64,000 bases of DNA from an uncultured Alphaproteobacteria bacterium (GTDB lineage: Bacteria > Pseudomonadota > Alphaproteobacteria > HIMB59 > GCA-002718135). Shown here one piece after another: positions 37,629 to 47,448 of the stretch. Numbering within the stretch: position 1 is the first letter of the stretch; the number at the start of each line of letters is the position of its first letter. The notes under the pieces are model-generated. The model ran no database searches. It was not told the DNA's origin and saw only the letters and a list, made by a program, of their open reading frames with translations. The position numbers and the translations under genes were made by a program. The stretch spans positions 45,599 through 109,598 of the forward strand of contig CACNHT010000001.1 in the NCBI GenBank assembly GCA_902620285.1, given 5' to 3'.

Positions 37629-39511
37629 CAGTTTAATAAATTATTTTTTTCTTCAACTTTTAAATTAATATCTATTGATTCATATTTTTTTTTGAAACCT
37701 TTTTTCATTAAATAATATTTACATAGCAACCATATTTTGTCTAAATTTTGTTTATTAATAAAATCATGATTAATATTTTTAAATTTAAAAATATTACTTT
37801 CTCTAAATTCATTTTCATTAATGGTTTCAGAAATTAATTTTATAGTATTTTCATCATAATTAACATTTTGAATATTTAGACCTTGTTTAAATTGTTGAGA
37901 ATACATTGTGTTAGGAAAATAATCTTTAAAAGCTTCTCTTAATATTGATTTTGTGAATCCCTTCTTTAGCTTATTAGAACTACTTAAAGCTAATCCAAAT
38001 AACCTTACATTATTATCTAAAAAAGGCATTCTAACTTCCACCGAATTTGACATTGATGCTCTATCCCACTTATTTAAAAAAAATTGAAACCAACCACAAT
38101 AAGACATTAAATAAGTAAAACATAATTCATAAGGAAAATTTTCTAAATCATCTAAATCATCATTAATAATTTGATTACTCCCATCAAAATTACCTATATG
38201 TAAATAGTTTCTAAAACCAAAATTTAAGTCCGGTGTTGCTCTAAAAGATATTGGAGCAATCTCCTGTTCACCTAAACCAAATAATCTTTTAAATTTATTT
38301 ATATTTTGAGTTTTGCCAAATTTATTTATTGTTTTAAAATTATTAGCAATACTATTATAAATATCTACAGATAATTCTGGTATCCATTGTGGATATCCTA
38401 AAAACTCATCTGCACCGTGACCATCTAGACTTACTCTAATACCTTTTTCTTTTTGTTTTTTATATAATTCAAATTGGATAAAGTATTCTTCTACTACTTC
38501 AAGAGATGAAACAAGATCCATTGTTTTATCTGCTGTCATTTTTTTAAAATTAACTATTTGGTAATTTCTTTTAAATTTTTTTGATAGTTGAACTGCATCA
38601 TCTTTAGTTTTCATTTCTTCATAATCCATTATAATTGGGTTTAGATCTAAATCATCCTTAACTAATTTTTCTTTTTTTTGTATTAAATTCATTAATGAAA
38701 AAATAGCGGAAGAATCCAAGCCACCACTTAGTGAAGTTCCAGTTTTAACATCGCTGTTTAATCTTAATTTAGTAGACTCATAGAGAAGATTAAAATAATC
38801 ATGAACATTTTCTCTAAACCCTGAATTGATTTTTGGTAAATTTTTAAGAGGATAGTCCCATCTAAGTATTTTTTTTTCTAAATTATTTAAATTTACTTTT
38901 AGATATCTTCCTTGTGTAAGTTGATTAATATTTTTAAATATTGTCTTAGAGCAATTATTAAGAGTAGAAAAGTTTATACCCAAATTATTATTATCAAATT
39001 CAATAGTATTTTCTAATGCGTAAAAGGCCTTTATTTCGGAACTGAATGCAAAAAAATTATTATTATCAAAAACATAACAAGGCTTATATCCAATACCATC
39101 TCTACAAATTATTACTTCATTATTCTTTTTGTCTAATATTGCAAAAGACCATTCTCCATTAAATTTTTGAAATGAATCAACACCCCATTCTTTATATGCA
39201 TTAAGAACAACCTCAGTATCTGAATTTGAATAAAATTTATATTTCTTAAGTATTAGTTCTTCTCTCAAAGTTTTATAATTATAAATTTCTCCATTATAAA
39301 TAATCCAATATCTCCCATCCACAGACATAGGTTGTGAGCCAAGATTTGACGTGTCGATGATAGACAACCTAGTATGACCAAGTAAAAGATTTTTATGATT
39401 AATGAAACCACGATCATCTGGCCCTCTATGATCTAAAAGCGCATTCATTTTTATGATTTTTGAAAAATCTGTTTTAGATTTTTTAAATATTATTCCATTA
39501 ATTCCGCACAT
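37625..39511 (-). CDS. asnB: Asparagine synthase (glutamine-hydrolysing)
   Basis: MCGINGIIF N-terminal Cys; LLDHRGPDDRGF; TGTSLSGGLDSSAIFSLM; SVEVRMPFLDNNVRLFGLAL. Confidence 0.93.
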   Translation of the reverse strand: MCGINGIIFKKSKTDFSKIIKMNALLDHRGPDDRGFINHKNLLLGHTRLSIIDTSNLGSQPMSVDGRYWIIYNGEIYNYKTLREELILKKYKFYSNSDTEVVLNAYKEWGVDSFQKFNGEWSFAILDKKNNEVIICRDGIGYKPCYVFDNNNFFAFSSEIKAFYALENTIEFDNNNLGINFSTLNNCSKTIFKNINQLTQGRYLKVNLNNLEKKILRWDYPLKNLPKINSGFRENVHDYFNLLYESTKLRLNSDVKTGTSLSGGLDSSAIFSLMNLIQKKEKLVKDDLDLNPIIMDYEEMKTKDDAVQLSKKFKRNYQIVNFKKMTADKTMDLVSSLEVVEEYFIQFELYKKQKEKGIRVSLDGHGADEFLGYPQWIPELSVDIYNSIANNFKTINKFGKTQNINKFKRLFGLGEQEIAPISFRATPDLNFGFRNYLHIGNFDGSNQIINDDLDDLENFPYELCFTYLMSYCGWFQFFLNKWDRASMSNSVEVRMPFLDNNVRLFGLALSSSNKLKKGFTKSILREAFKDYFPNTMYSQQFKQGLNIQNVNYDENTIKLISETINENEFRESNIFKFKNINHDFINKQNLDKIWLLCKYYLMKKGFKKKYESIDINLKVEEKNNLLNC

Positions 39512-40386
39512 TATATTTTAATTCTTTCAAGTAGCATTCGCACATCTTCAATATAGCTTCTATCCCATAGATAAACATTTAATAGTGAATAATATAATTG
39601 ATAAATTGGCTCATATTCTAAATAATATTTATCAATCTTGATGTAATCATTGTATTTATCTAAAAAATTATCGTCTATAAAGTTTGGGTTAAACCATCTT
39701 AAATAAGATATTTCTAATTCATTATGACCATAAAAAGATCCTGGGTCAATTAAACCTGCAAACTTTTTGTTTTTAAAAAGTATATTTCCTTCCCATAAGT
39801 CGCCATGTAATAGTGATGACCTTGGATTGTTTGGAATAAAATTATCTATTTTTTTGATTAATAAATCAATTTTAGTGTTAATTGCTTTATCCATAGGTTT
39901 ATTTTTATTAACTAAATCAAAAATGTAATATAATCTCTTATGTAAATAGAACTCCTTCCAATTTTTTGACATTGAATTAATTTGTTTTAAACCACCAATC
40001 TGTGTGTCAAAACTAAAACCATAATTTGAACTATTCAATGAGTGAATAGAAACTATGGCATTTAAAAAATCATCGTTTGTTTGATTTGGTTGATCATTAT
40101 TATTATCTATAAATGTCATTATTAGAAATCTATCATTATGGTTAATAATGCTTGGAAAATAATTAAATTTTTTTTTATTAAAAAAAAGAAGGTTGTCTGT
40201 TTCAGATTTTATTGCATTAAATTTATCATTTTTTTTGTAATAATATTTAACAATAAACTCTTTTTTATCATCTGTGATAATTTTTAAACAATTAATACCA
40301 AAAGAATCTGATAATAACTTGCTATCTATAATTTTTTTATTATCTAAAAGTTCTTCAATTTCTAAAATGATATCTTGCTCAATCAT
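39511..40386 (-). CDS. Fructosamine kinase-like / aminoglycoside phosphotransferase-fold kinase
   Basis: SSLLHGDLWEGNILFKNKKFAGLIDPGSFYGHNELEISYLRWF. Confidence 0.82.
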   Translation of the reverse strand: MIEQDIILEIEELLDNKKIIDSKLLSDSFGINCLKIITDDKKEFIVKYYYKKNDKFNAIKSETDNLLFFNKKKFNYFPSIINHNDRFLIMTFIDNNNDQPNQTNDDFLNAIVSIHSLNSSNYGFSFDTQIGGLKQINSMSKNWKEFYLHKRLYYIFDLVNKNKPMDKAINTKIDLLIKKIDNFIPNNPRSSLLHGDLWEGNILFKNKKFAGLIDPGSFYGHNELEISYLRWFNPNFIDDNFLDKYNDYIKIDKYYLEYEPIYQLYYSLLNVYLWDRSYIEDVRMLLERIKI

Positions 40387-40391
40387 ACCAC

Positions 40392-40823
40392 ATGTCCAAA
40401 AAAATTAATTTTCAATTTCTAATTTCCTATTTCGGATTAATACCATATGTTTTAACTTTTTTAGATAAATACTATTTTTTAACAGTTGAGGAAGAAGACC
40501 TGCTTAATTTTGTTACTTACTATAGTCTAATTATAATCGTTTTTATTGGATCAATAAACTGGGATTTAAAAAATAATCCACCCACTCACATAGTTGTATA
40601 CGGTTTTTTGCCAAGCTTATTTGCTGTAATAATTATTATATTAAATCTTTTTAATATAAATATTTTAATAATATTTATTTTAATAATTTTACTATTGCTA
40701 ACTCAGTTATTTTTCGACTATATTATTTTATTTGCAAATGAAACAAATAAAAAGGCATTTTACTATCTCAGACTACCTTTAACTGTTTTAATTATAATAT
40801 TTTTATTTCTTATTTTATTGTAA
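40392..40823 (+). CDS. DUF3429-like membrane protein
   Basis: LISYFGLIPYVLTFLDKYYF; FIGSINWDLKN; five hydrophobic segments. Confidence 0.65.
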   Translation: MSKKINFQFLISYFGLIPYVLTFLDKYYFLTVEEEDLLNFVTYYSLIIIVFIGSINWDLKNNPPTHIVVYGFLPSLFAVIIIILNLFNINILIIFILIILLLLTQLFFDYIILFANETNKKAFYYLRLPLTVLIIIFLFLILL

Positions 40824-41805
40824 CGCTGATACGGCCAATATTTCTGCCTGCATGATTCTGTAGTTCAAATTTTTCTTTTTTTTCTAAGTATTTTAACTCT
40901 TGCTTTTTCATAATTTTTAATTTTTTAAAAATATTAAGTATAGAAATAGGAATCGCTCTTTCATTTCCATCTGTAATTTTAATTACCCCACTAATTTCTT
41001 TTTGAATATCAATAAATAAAAAAACACCTTCAGCTCCACTTTTACAAAATATTTTTCCCTTTGAGGCTTTCATAACTTTAGTATCAAAACTTGTAGTTCC
41101 TCCTATAAATTCAGGATTTTCTAAAACTGAATTAATCAAAGTTTTGACTTCTTCAGTATAATCATAACTATTTTTGTAACTTTTGATCAAATTATTTAAT
41201 GCCTTTGAAATAGATTTAATTTTAAATGAATATTGTGGTGCACTACAACCATCTAGAGAAAAATTTTGCTTTGATAATTTAGTTTCTGTAAATTTGTTGA
41301 AAACTTTTCTAATATTTTTTTGATGAGTGTGATTATAATCTAGATAGTTTTTGATACTCTGATTATTAATCAAACAACTTGATAACATAGCTAAGTGCTT
41401 TCCAGCACAATTATTATATAATTCGTTAAATTTTTCTCTAGAATATATTATTTTTTCAAAAGCTCTTTTATCTAGTGGTCCATGTATACCACATTGTAAA
41501 TTTATTGTTTTTAACTTTATTTTTGAAATCCATTTTTTTAATTCTCTTATATGAATTTTTTCTCCTTTGTGTGATGCACATGCTAAAGCTATATGTTTAT
41601 TATTTAATTTATAATTTTTTATGGCATTTGACATTGCAAAAGGAATAGCTTGAAATATTTTAATTGATGATCGAGGAAAAAAAAATTCATTATCATTATT
41701 TGTAGACAATAGATTTTTACCATGGACATTTGTTACTAAAGCTTTAACTTGGTGGGTACTTTCAACTTTCTTGCCCCTAATAAAATTTACGTGAATTTTA
41801 GTCAC
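40810..41805 (-). CDS. Asparaginase (L-asparaginase II family)
   Basis: VESTHQVKALVTN; FFPRSSIKIFQAIPFAMS; ALACASHKGEKIHI; NNCAGKHLAML; DGCSAPQYSF. Confidence 0.87.
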   Translation of the reverse strand: MTKIHVNFIRGKKVESTHQVKALVTNVHGKNLLSTNNDNEFFFPRSSIKIFQAIPFAMSNAIKNYKLNNKHIALACASHKGEKIHIRELKKWISKIKLKTINLQCGIHGPLDKRAFEKIIYSREKFNELYNNCAGKHLAMLSSCLINNQSIKNYLDYNHTHQKNIRKVFNKFTETKLSKQNFSLDGCSAPQYSFKIKSISKALNNLIKSYKNSYDYTEEVKTLINSVLENPEFIGGTTSFDTKVMKASKGKIFCKSGAEGVFLFIDIQKEISGVIKITDGNERAIPISILNIFKKLKIMKKQELKYLEKKEKFELQNHAGRNIGRISVTIK

Positions 41806-41829
41806 GTATAATGTTATACAATAATGAAT

Positions 41830-42459
41830 TTATTTTTGCTTAAAAAAAGATTTAATAAATGTAAATAAATTTAGGAAAGATCCATACTTTCCAAAAAATA
41901 TTACGTCCTTTTCAGTAATACTTAAACAGACACAGCCTGTATCATTTGATGCTATAGGGGTATGTTTTATTTTTTGGTCATTTATCTGAATATCTCCCTT
42001 ATAGTATTCACCATATTCATCACAGAAACTGCCTTCTAAAACTAATATATACTCTTTTCCACCATGGGAGTGCAGTGGTACGGAAACTCCAGGATCCATT
42101 TTTATTAATTTTAATTCATCTTTATCATCAATAGATGCAGTAAATTCATTGAAACCTTTATAAACTTGTTTCCAATTTAGATTGTTTAGGTCTCCAAAAA
42201 AGTTGGTAACTGGATCCCTAAAATTTGATTCAGATTTAGGATTTTTACTATTAATGCAGTCTGTATATTTCAAGTTTTTAGTTGGAATGTTTTCATTATC
42301 CAATAGATTTTCACCCAACATATCTTCAAAAGTACTGCCAATTTTGGAGGCGTTTGAATTTAGTTGTAAATAAGTAGATGCGAATAGTGACTTTGCTGGA
42401 CCTAAAATTCCCGATGCAAAATCGAATATAAGCTGATTTTTAACTACTGTTCCGTTCAT
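41830..42459 (-). CDS. ChrR-like cupin anti-sigma factor with degenerate anti-sigma zinc site
   Basis: Overlaps an ECF sigma gene by 4 bp; C-terminal cupin PLHSHGGKEYILVLEGSFCDEYGEYYKGDIQINDQKIKHTPIA; N-terminal ASD-like FDFASGILGPAKSLFASTYLQLNSNA. Confidence 0.78.
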   Translation of the reverse strand: MNGTVVKNQLIFDFASGILGPAKSLFASTYLQLNSNASKIGSTFEDMLGENLLDNENIPTKNLKYTDCINSKNPKSESNFRDPVTNFFGDLNNLNWKQVYKGFNEFTASIDDKDELKLIKMDPGVSVPLHSHGGKEYILVLEGSFCDEYGEYYKGDIQINDQKIKHTPIASNDTGCVCLSITEKDVIFFGKYGSFLNLFTFIKSFFKQK

Positions 42460-42992
42460 CTTAAAAATCCCTGCATTTTCGTTAAAATATGTCTTATTCT
42501 AGATTTAACTGTGCCTAAAGGAATTTCAAGTTCATCTGCAATTTTTTTATGACTTTTATTTTCAAAAAAGTTCATTTTAATCATTATTTTCTGCTGTTCA
42601 TCGAGTTCATTATTTATCCTTTCTATTTGTTTTTTTGCTTCATTTTCTTCAAGAGGGTCAACTTCTCTATCTTGGTATAAAAATTCTCGTATATCTTCTT
42701 CTTTAAAATTTATTTTTGAATTTTTCCTGAAAAAGTCTATTTTTTTGTTTCTCGCAATAGTAAATATCCAGGTTGAAAGAGCTGATTTTCTAGAATCATA
42801 GAGGTTTGATTTTACCCAAACAGTACTTAAAACTTCCTGAGTTAATTCCTCAGAACTCTCAATTTTAATATTATTTTGAATAAAATAAGCATTTATTTTT
42901 GGAGCAAAAAAATCAAAGATTTCCGAAAAAGCCATTTCGTCGCGGTCAATTCGAATCCTTTTCATCAAGTTATCTAGGTATGATTTTTCCAT
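42456..42992 (-). CDS. ECF RNA polymerase sigma factor (RpoE/ECF11-like)
   Basis: SSEELTQEVLSTVWVKSNLYDSRKSALSTWIFTIARNKKIDFFRK; KKIADELEIPLGTVKSRIRHILTKMQ. Confidence 0.93.
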   Translation of the reverse strand: MEKSYLDNLMKRIRIDRDEMAFSEIFDFFAPKINAYFIQNNIKIESSEELTQEVLSTVWVKSNLYDSRKSALSTWIFTIARNKKIDFFRKNSKINFKEEDIREFLYQDREVDPLEENEAKKQIERINNELDEQQKIMIKMNFFENKSHKKIADELEIPLGTVKSRIRHILTKMQGFLR

Positions 42993-43061
42993 AATTTAAA
43001 AAGACTGCTTCATTGATTAAACACTCTTAACTAATTGCATAAGATATACTAAAAGAAGTAA

Positions 43062-43535
43062 TTGATGAAAATTTTTCTCAAGTTTTTAATAGTGCTATAT
43101 GTAGCACTTCCTAGTGCCCTGAATGCTTTAGAAGTAGGTAAATGGTCTTTTGAGAAGGCTGATGAGTATTGCTATATTGGCAGCTTAGCAAAAGAAACAG
43201 ATTTATCAAGCGATAAGAAAAGAGGAGACTTCTATGTTTTAGTTTATAAAAATATAGGCAATCCAGACACTGTAGTTCAAATAGAGGCTGGTTATAGTTA
43301 TAAAGTTCCCTCTGATATTATTATCAGTATAGATAGGGGAGAGTACAAATTTTATACAACTGAAGATTTGCCTACTGCTGCATGGACAGAAGAAGATTCA
43401 AAAGTAATTTTTGCTATGAAAAAAGGACTAGAGCTTAAGGTTACAGGTGAGTCTTCAAGGGGCACAATCACTAATGATACTTATACACTTAATGGATTTA
43501 CAGCAGCGTATAATCAGTTAATAAACGATTGTTAA
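43062..43535 (+). CDS. Secreted protein, possibly IalB (invasion-associated locus B)-like
   Basis: Signal peptide LKFLIVLYVALPSALNA; GKWSFEKADEYCYIGSLAKETD...; weak family match by eye. Confidence 0.5.
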   Translation: MMKIFLKFLIVLYVALPSALNALEVGKWSFEKADEYCYIGSLAKETDLSSDKKRGDFYVLVYKNIGNPDTVVQIEAGYSYKVPSDIIISIDRGEYKFYTTEDLPTAAWTEEDSKVIFAMKKGLELKVTGESSRGTITNDTYTLNGFTAAYNQLINDC

Positions 43536-44723
43536 ATGCCTAAGAAAATTGTTTTAGCTTACTCAGGCGGATTAGATACAAGTGTTATTCTCAAGTGGCT
43601 TCAAAATAAATATAAATGCCCCGTAGTTACTTTCACAGCAGATATTGGTCAAGGAGAAGAACTTTCACCGATTGAAACAAAAGCAAAAAACTTAGGTGTT
43701 GAAGAAATATTTATTGAAAATTTACAGGAAGAATTTGTTAGAGATTATGTTTTTCCAATGTTTAGAGCTAACGCTCTTTACGAGGGTACATACTTGTTAG
43801 GTACAGCTATAGCCAGACCCTTAATTGCAAAAAGGCAAATTGAAATAGCTAAAATTGTAGGAGCAGATGCTGTGGCGCATGGAGCTACTGGTAAAGGCAA
43901 TGATCAAGTTAGATTTGAACTTGGATACTATGCAAATAATCCTAAAATCGAAGTTATAGCACCTTGGCGAGATTGGGAATTCAATTCAAGAAATGATTTA
44001 TTAGATTATGCAGAAAAAAATCAGATAACAGTACCAAAAGATAAAATGGGTGAGCCTCCATTTAGTACAGATGCAAATCTTCTTCATACTTCTTCTGAAG
44101 GTAAACTTCTTGAAGATCCTTGGCTTGAACCACCTGAACATATCTTTTCTAGAACAAAATCCATTGAAGATACTCCAGATAAAGCAGATGATATAATAAT
44201 TACTTTTGAAAACGGCGACCCGGTTTCTATAAATGAAAAGAGACTAAAACCTCACGAAATTCTTACAAGACTAAATTCTATAGCTGGAAGTCACGGAGTA
44301 GGAAGAATAGATATTGTAGAAAATAGATTTGTTGGAATGAAATCAAGAGGGGTTTATGAAACACCAGGTGGAACAATATTATTAGATGCTAGAAGGGCGA
44401 TAGAAAGTATTACTTTAGATAAGGGAGAGGCACATATTAAAGATGAATTGATGCCAAAATATGCTGAAGTCATTTATAATGGTTTTTGGTTTTCTTCTGA
44501 GAGAAAATCAATGCAAAAATTGATAGATTCAATGTCACACAAAGTTAATGGTGATGTCAAAATTAAAATATTTAAAGGTAATGTAATTATATTGGGCAGA
44601 AGATCAAGCAACTCTCTGTATGACAATTCATTAGTTTCTTTTGATGAAGTAGGTGAGTATAATCAAAAGGATGCAGAAGGGTTTATTAAAATAAACTCAA
44701 TAAGACTCCGTAAAAATAATTAA
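43536..44723 (+). CDS. argG: Argininosuccinate synthase
   Basis: [66 protein letters not shown]. Confidence 0.98.
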   Translation: MPKKIVLAYSGGLDTSVILKWLQNKYKCPVVTFTADIGQGEELSPIETKAKNLGVEEIFIENLQEEFVRDYVFPMFRANALYEGTYLLGTAIARPLIAKRQIEIAKIVGADAVAHGATGKGNDQVRFELGYYANNPKIEVIAPWRDWEFNSRNDLLDYAEKNQITVPKDKMGEPPFSTDANLLHTSSEGKLLEDPWLEPPEHIFSRTKSIEDTPDKADDIIITFENGDPVSINEKRLKPHEILTRLNSIAGSHGVGRIDIVENRFVGMKSRGVYETPGGTILLDARRAIESITLDKGEAHIKDELMPKYAEVIYNGFWFSSERKSMQKLIDSMSHKVNGDVKIKIFKGNVIILGRRSSNSLYDNSLVSFDEVGEYNQKDAEGFIKINSIRLRKNN

Positions 44724-44729
44724 TATTCT

Positions 44730-45581
44730 ATGGGTTACGGTGATGATTTACTTGTAACTACAATAGCAGCTAAAATTAAAAAGCAGTTTCCAGAAAGACA
44801 AATAGTCATTGGCATTGCAAAAAAAAATCATGCTTTCCATTCACCAATTTATGAGAATAATCCAAATATTGCAGACTGTAGAAATTTAGATAATAGTAAA
44901 CCTATTCATCTAATTGACTTCCATGAATTGAATAGACCTTATATAGATTACGAAAAAAGTATCCCAAATAATTATGTCTGGAGAAATTTCAAACCTAGCC
45001 CAGGTGAAATATTTCTTTCAGACCAAGAAAAAATTGAAGCAAAAAATATTATTTCTAAAGCTAAAAAATTTTGGAATGAAAATTATAATAAAAAATTTAG
45101 AAATATAATTTTTCTTGAAACTTCCTCAACAAAAATCAATGATGCACAATTCAGTTTTAAACATCAAAATAAAGATTGGGGTATTCAGAATTGGACAAGG
45201 TTAATAAACAAATTAAAGAATGATTATTTGATTATTCAATCTAAACATACTCAAACAAAAAAAGTTGAAGGTATATTTATACCTAAAGAAACAGATTTTA
45301 GACTTGCTTGTGCACTAATGAATGAAGTTGATTTTTATGTTGGCCCTGAGGGTGGTTTTGGGCATGTAGCAGCCGCATTAAATAAAAAAGCAGTTCTATA
45401 TTTTGGAGGATGGATATCACCAGATATAATTGGTTATGATTTTCATGAAAATATATATTACGAAGATAAACAATCACCATGTGGAGTAAAATTAAAACTT
45501 TGCGAACATTGTTCTAAAGCAAGAGAAGTGATAACAGTTGATCTTTTCTTAGAACGTATTTATAAAATTAGTTCTTCTTAG
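44730..45581 (+). CDS. Glycosyltransferase family 9-like (heptosyltransferase-like) protein
   Basis: MGYGDDLLVTTIAAKIKKQFP; WTRLINKLKNDYLIIQ; VDFYVGPEGGFGHVAAALNKKAVLYFGGW. Confidence 0.65.
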   Translation: MGYGDDLLVTTIAAKIKKQFPERQIVIGIAKKNHAFHSPIYENNPNIADCRNLDNSKPIHLIDFHELNRPYIDYEKSIPNNYVWRNFKPSPGEIFLSDQEKIEAKNIISKAKKFWNENYNKKFRNIIFLETSSTKINDAQFSFKHQNKDWGIQNWTRLINKLKNDYLIIQSKHTQTKKVEGIFIPKETDFRLACALMNEVDFYVGPEGGFGHVAAALNKKAVLYFGGWISPDIIGYDFHENIYYEDKQSPCGVKLKLCEHCSKAREVITVDLFLERIYKISSS

Positions 45582-46456
45582 TCTAAAAATTTTAATTTGA
45601 ATGCTGCGGTTGTGTTTCTTAAAAGGCATGCAATTGTCATTGGTCCTACTCCTCCAGGTACTGGAGAAATTGCCCTTACTTTATTTTCCACGTCACTAAA
45701 CAAAACATCACCTACTAATTTTGATTTCTCTTCATTTATTTTGATTCTATTTATACCAACATCAATAATAATAGCTCCTTCTTTAACCCAATCTTTATTT
45801 ACAAACTCAGGTTTACCAATTGCTGCTATTAAAATATCAGCACTCTTGCAAATTCTCTCAATATTAATAGTTTTTGAATGAACTGTCGTAACAGTACAAG
45901 ACTCTTTTAATAATAATTGTGCCATAGGCTTTCCAACTATATTTGATCTTCCGATTACAACGGCATTTTTACCAGCTAAATTAATATTAAGTTCTCTTAG
46001 AAGTAATAAACAACCATAAGGAGTACATGGTATCATTAGACTTTCGTAATTCTTTTGGCTTATTGATAGTTTGCCGACATTTAAAGGATGAAATCCATCA
46101 GCATCTTTTTCTGGTGCTATACTATTTAAGACTACTTCTTCATTTATAGTTTTTGGTAAAGGAAGTTGGACGAGAATACCATTAACATCATCATTATTAT
46201 TTAATTGATTAATTAAATTGATCAAATTGTTTTGATTTGTGGTTTCTTCCAAGTGATGATCAATTACATTAATTCCAACTTCTTTTGCTGCTTTTGTTTT
46301 AGCTTTTACATATACACTACTTGCAGCAACATTTCCTACTTGTATAACTGCAAGTCCAGGTACACGATTAGATTTTTTCTTTATATTTTCAATTTCATTT
46401 TTTAATTGATCTTTTAATTTTTGTGCTATTTTTTTTCCATCTAATATATGTGGCAT
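45578..46456 (-). CDS. folD: Bifunctional methylene-THF dehydrogenase/cyclohydrolase
   Basis: GLAVIQVGNVAASSVYVKAKTKAAKEVGI; GILVQLPLPKTINE; NAVVIGRSNIVGKPMAQLLL; AISPVPGGVGPMTIACLLRNT. Confidence 0.97.
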   Translation of the reverse strand: MPHILDGKKIAQKLKDQLKNEIENIKKKSNRVPGLAVIQVGNVAASSVYVKAKTKAAKEVGINVIDHHLEETTNQNNLINLINQLNNNDDVNGILVQLPLPKTINEEVVLNSIAPEKDADGFHPLNVGKLSISQKNYESLMIPCTPYGCLLLLRELNINLAGKNAVVIGRSNIVGKPMAQLLLKESCTVTTVHSKTINIERICKSADILIAAIGKPEFVNKDWVKEGAIIIDVGINRIKINEEKSKLVGDVLFSDVENKVRAISPVPGGVGPMTIACLLRNTTAAFKLKFLD

Positions 46457-46458
46457 AA

Positions 46459-46740
46459 TTATCTAGGCCAATATTCAATAAATAAACTTTTTAAAAACCA
46501 CAAACCAAGATAAACAACAATTGGAGATAAATCTACTGCACCAAAAGTAGGTAAGTATCTTCTTACAAAATTTAAACTTGGTTCACATAATCGATATAAA
46601 GCATCAAGGATACTATAAACAAATCTATTACCAGTATTGACTATATTAAAGTTTACTAACCAAGTTAAAATTATGTAAACTATAAGAACAAACTGAAATA
46701 AGTTTATAATTTGAATTATTAAATATAAAAGTGAGTTCAT
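46459..46740 (-). CDS. YggT family membrane protein
   Basis: VYIILTWLVNF..LYRLCEPSLNFVRRYLPTFGAVDLSPIVVYLGLWFL. Confidence 0.9.
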   Translation of the reverse strand: MNSLLYLIIQIINLFQFVLIVYIILTWLVNFNIVNTGNRFVYSILDALYRLCEPSLNFVRRYLPTFGAVDLSPIVVYLGLWFLKSLFIEYWPR

Positions 46741-47400
46741 CTATAAATAGTCTTTGATCTTACATCCATATTCTAAAGGAATATGTTTTATTTTACCATC
46801 ATCTTTGGTAGTACATATACAAATTACTTTAACTTCTTTTTGAGTTTTTATTAAGGTTTCAATTTTATTAGACCACCAGACTGGTTTTTGAATATTTATA
46901 TGTGCATTTGAACCATCAGGTAATAGAGCGATCGCCTCATAACATGCTACATTTATAAAAATAAATTTTTTTGATATGTCAAAAAATCTTTCTAGTATCC
47001 AATCTATATCAGTTACAGGAATATGCTCTAAAACGTCTATGCAAATTGTCAAATCGAAATTTTCATTTTTTTCAAATTTTGAATATTTTTCATAACATGG
47101 ATCATAAAGTTTTATATCAATATTCCAAAATTTACTTAGAGGCGGAATGAATTTATTTCCAAGATTAAAACCATTCATATAAAAATTTCCTTTTCCACAA
47201 CCATAATCAATCATATTGAAAATATTTTCTTTTTTTATAATTTTTTTAATAATTTCAGCATATGCTAATGTGCTTTTTCCATCATATGCATCTTTTGGAT
47301 CTCTTTTTCTGCCATCAATTAAATGATAGCCATTTTTATGCATATCTTTGTAATATTCTAAATTTTTGTAATAATTTTCTGAAGGATTATTATTGGTCAT
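46741..47400 (-). CDS. Class I SAM-dependent methyltransferase-like protein
   Basis: NMIDYGCGKGNFYMNG; FDLTICIDVLEHIPVTDIDWILERFF. Confidence 0.75.
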   Translation of the reverse strand: MTNNNPSENYYKNLEYYKDMHKNGYHLIDGRKRDPKDAYDGKSTLAYAEIIKKIIKKENIFNMIDYGCGKGNFYMNGFNLGNKFIPPLSKFWNIDIKLYDPCYEKYSKFEKNENFDLTICIDVLEHIPVTDIDWILERFFDISKKFIFINVACYEAIALLPDGSNAHINIQKPVWWSNKIETLIKTQKEVKVICICTTKDDGKIKHIPLEYGCKIKDYL

Positions 47401-47430
47401 AAAAAAAGCGGTCTACCAAGACCGCTTTTA
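47401..47430 (-). terminator. Rho-independent terminator of the amino-acid ABC binding-protein gene
   Basis: Minus strand AAAAGCGGTCTTGGTAGACCGCTTTTTTT; U-tract abuts the ATG of the downstream methyltransferase gene. Confidence 0.9.
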
Positions 47431-47448
47431 AATCAATTAATATCTTAA

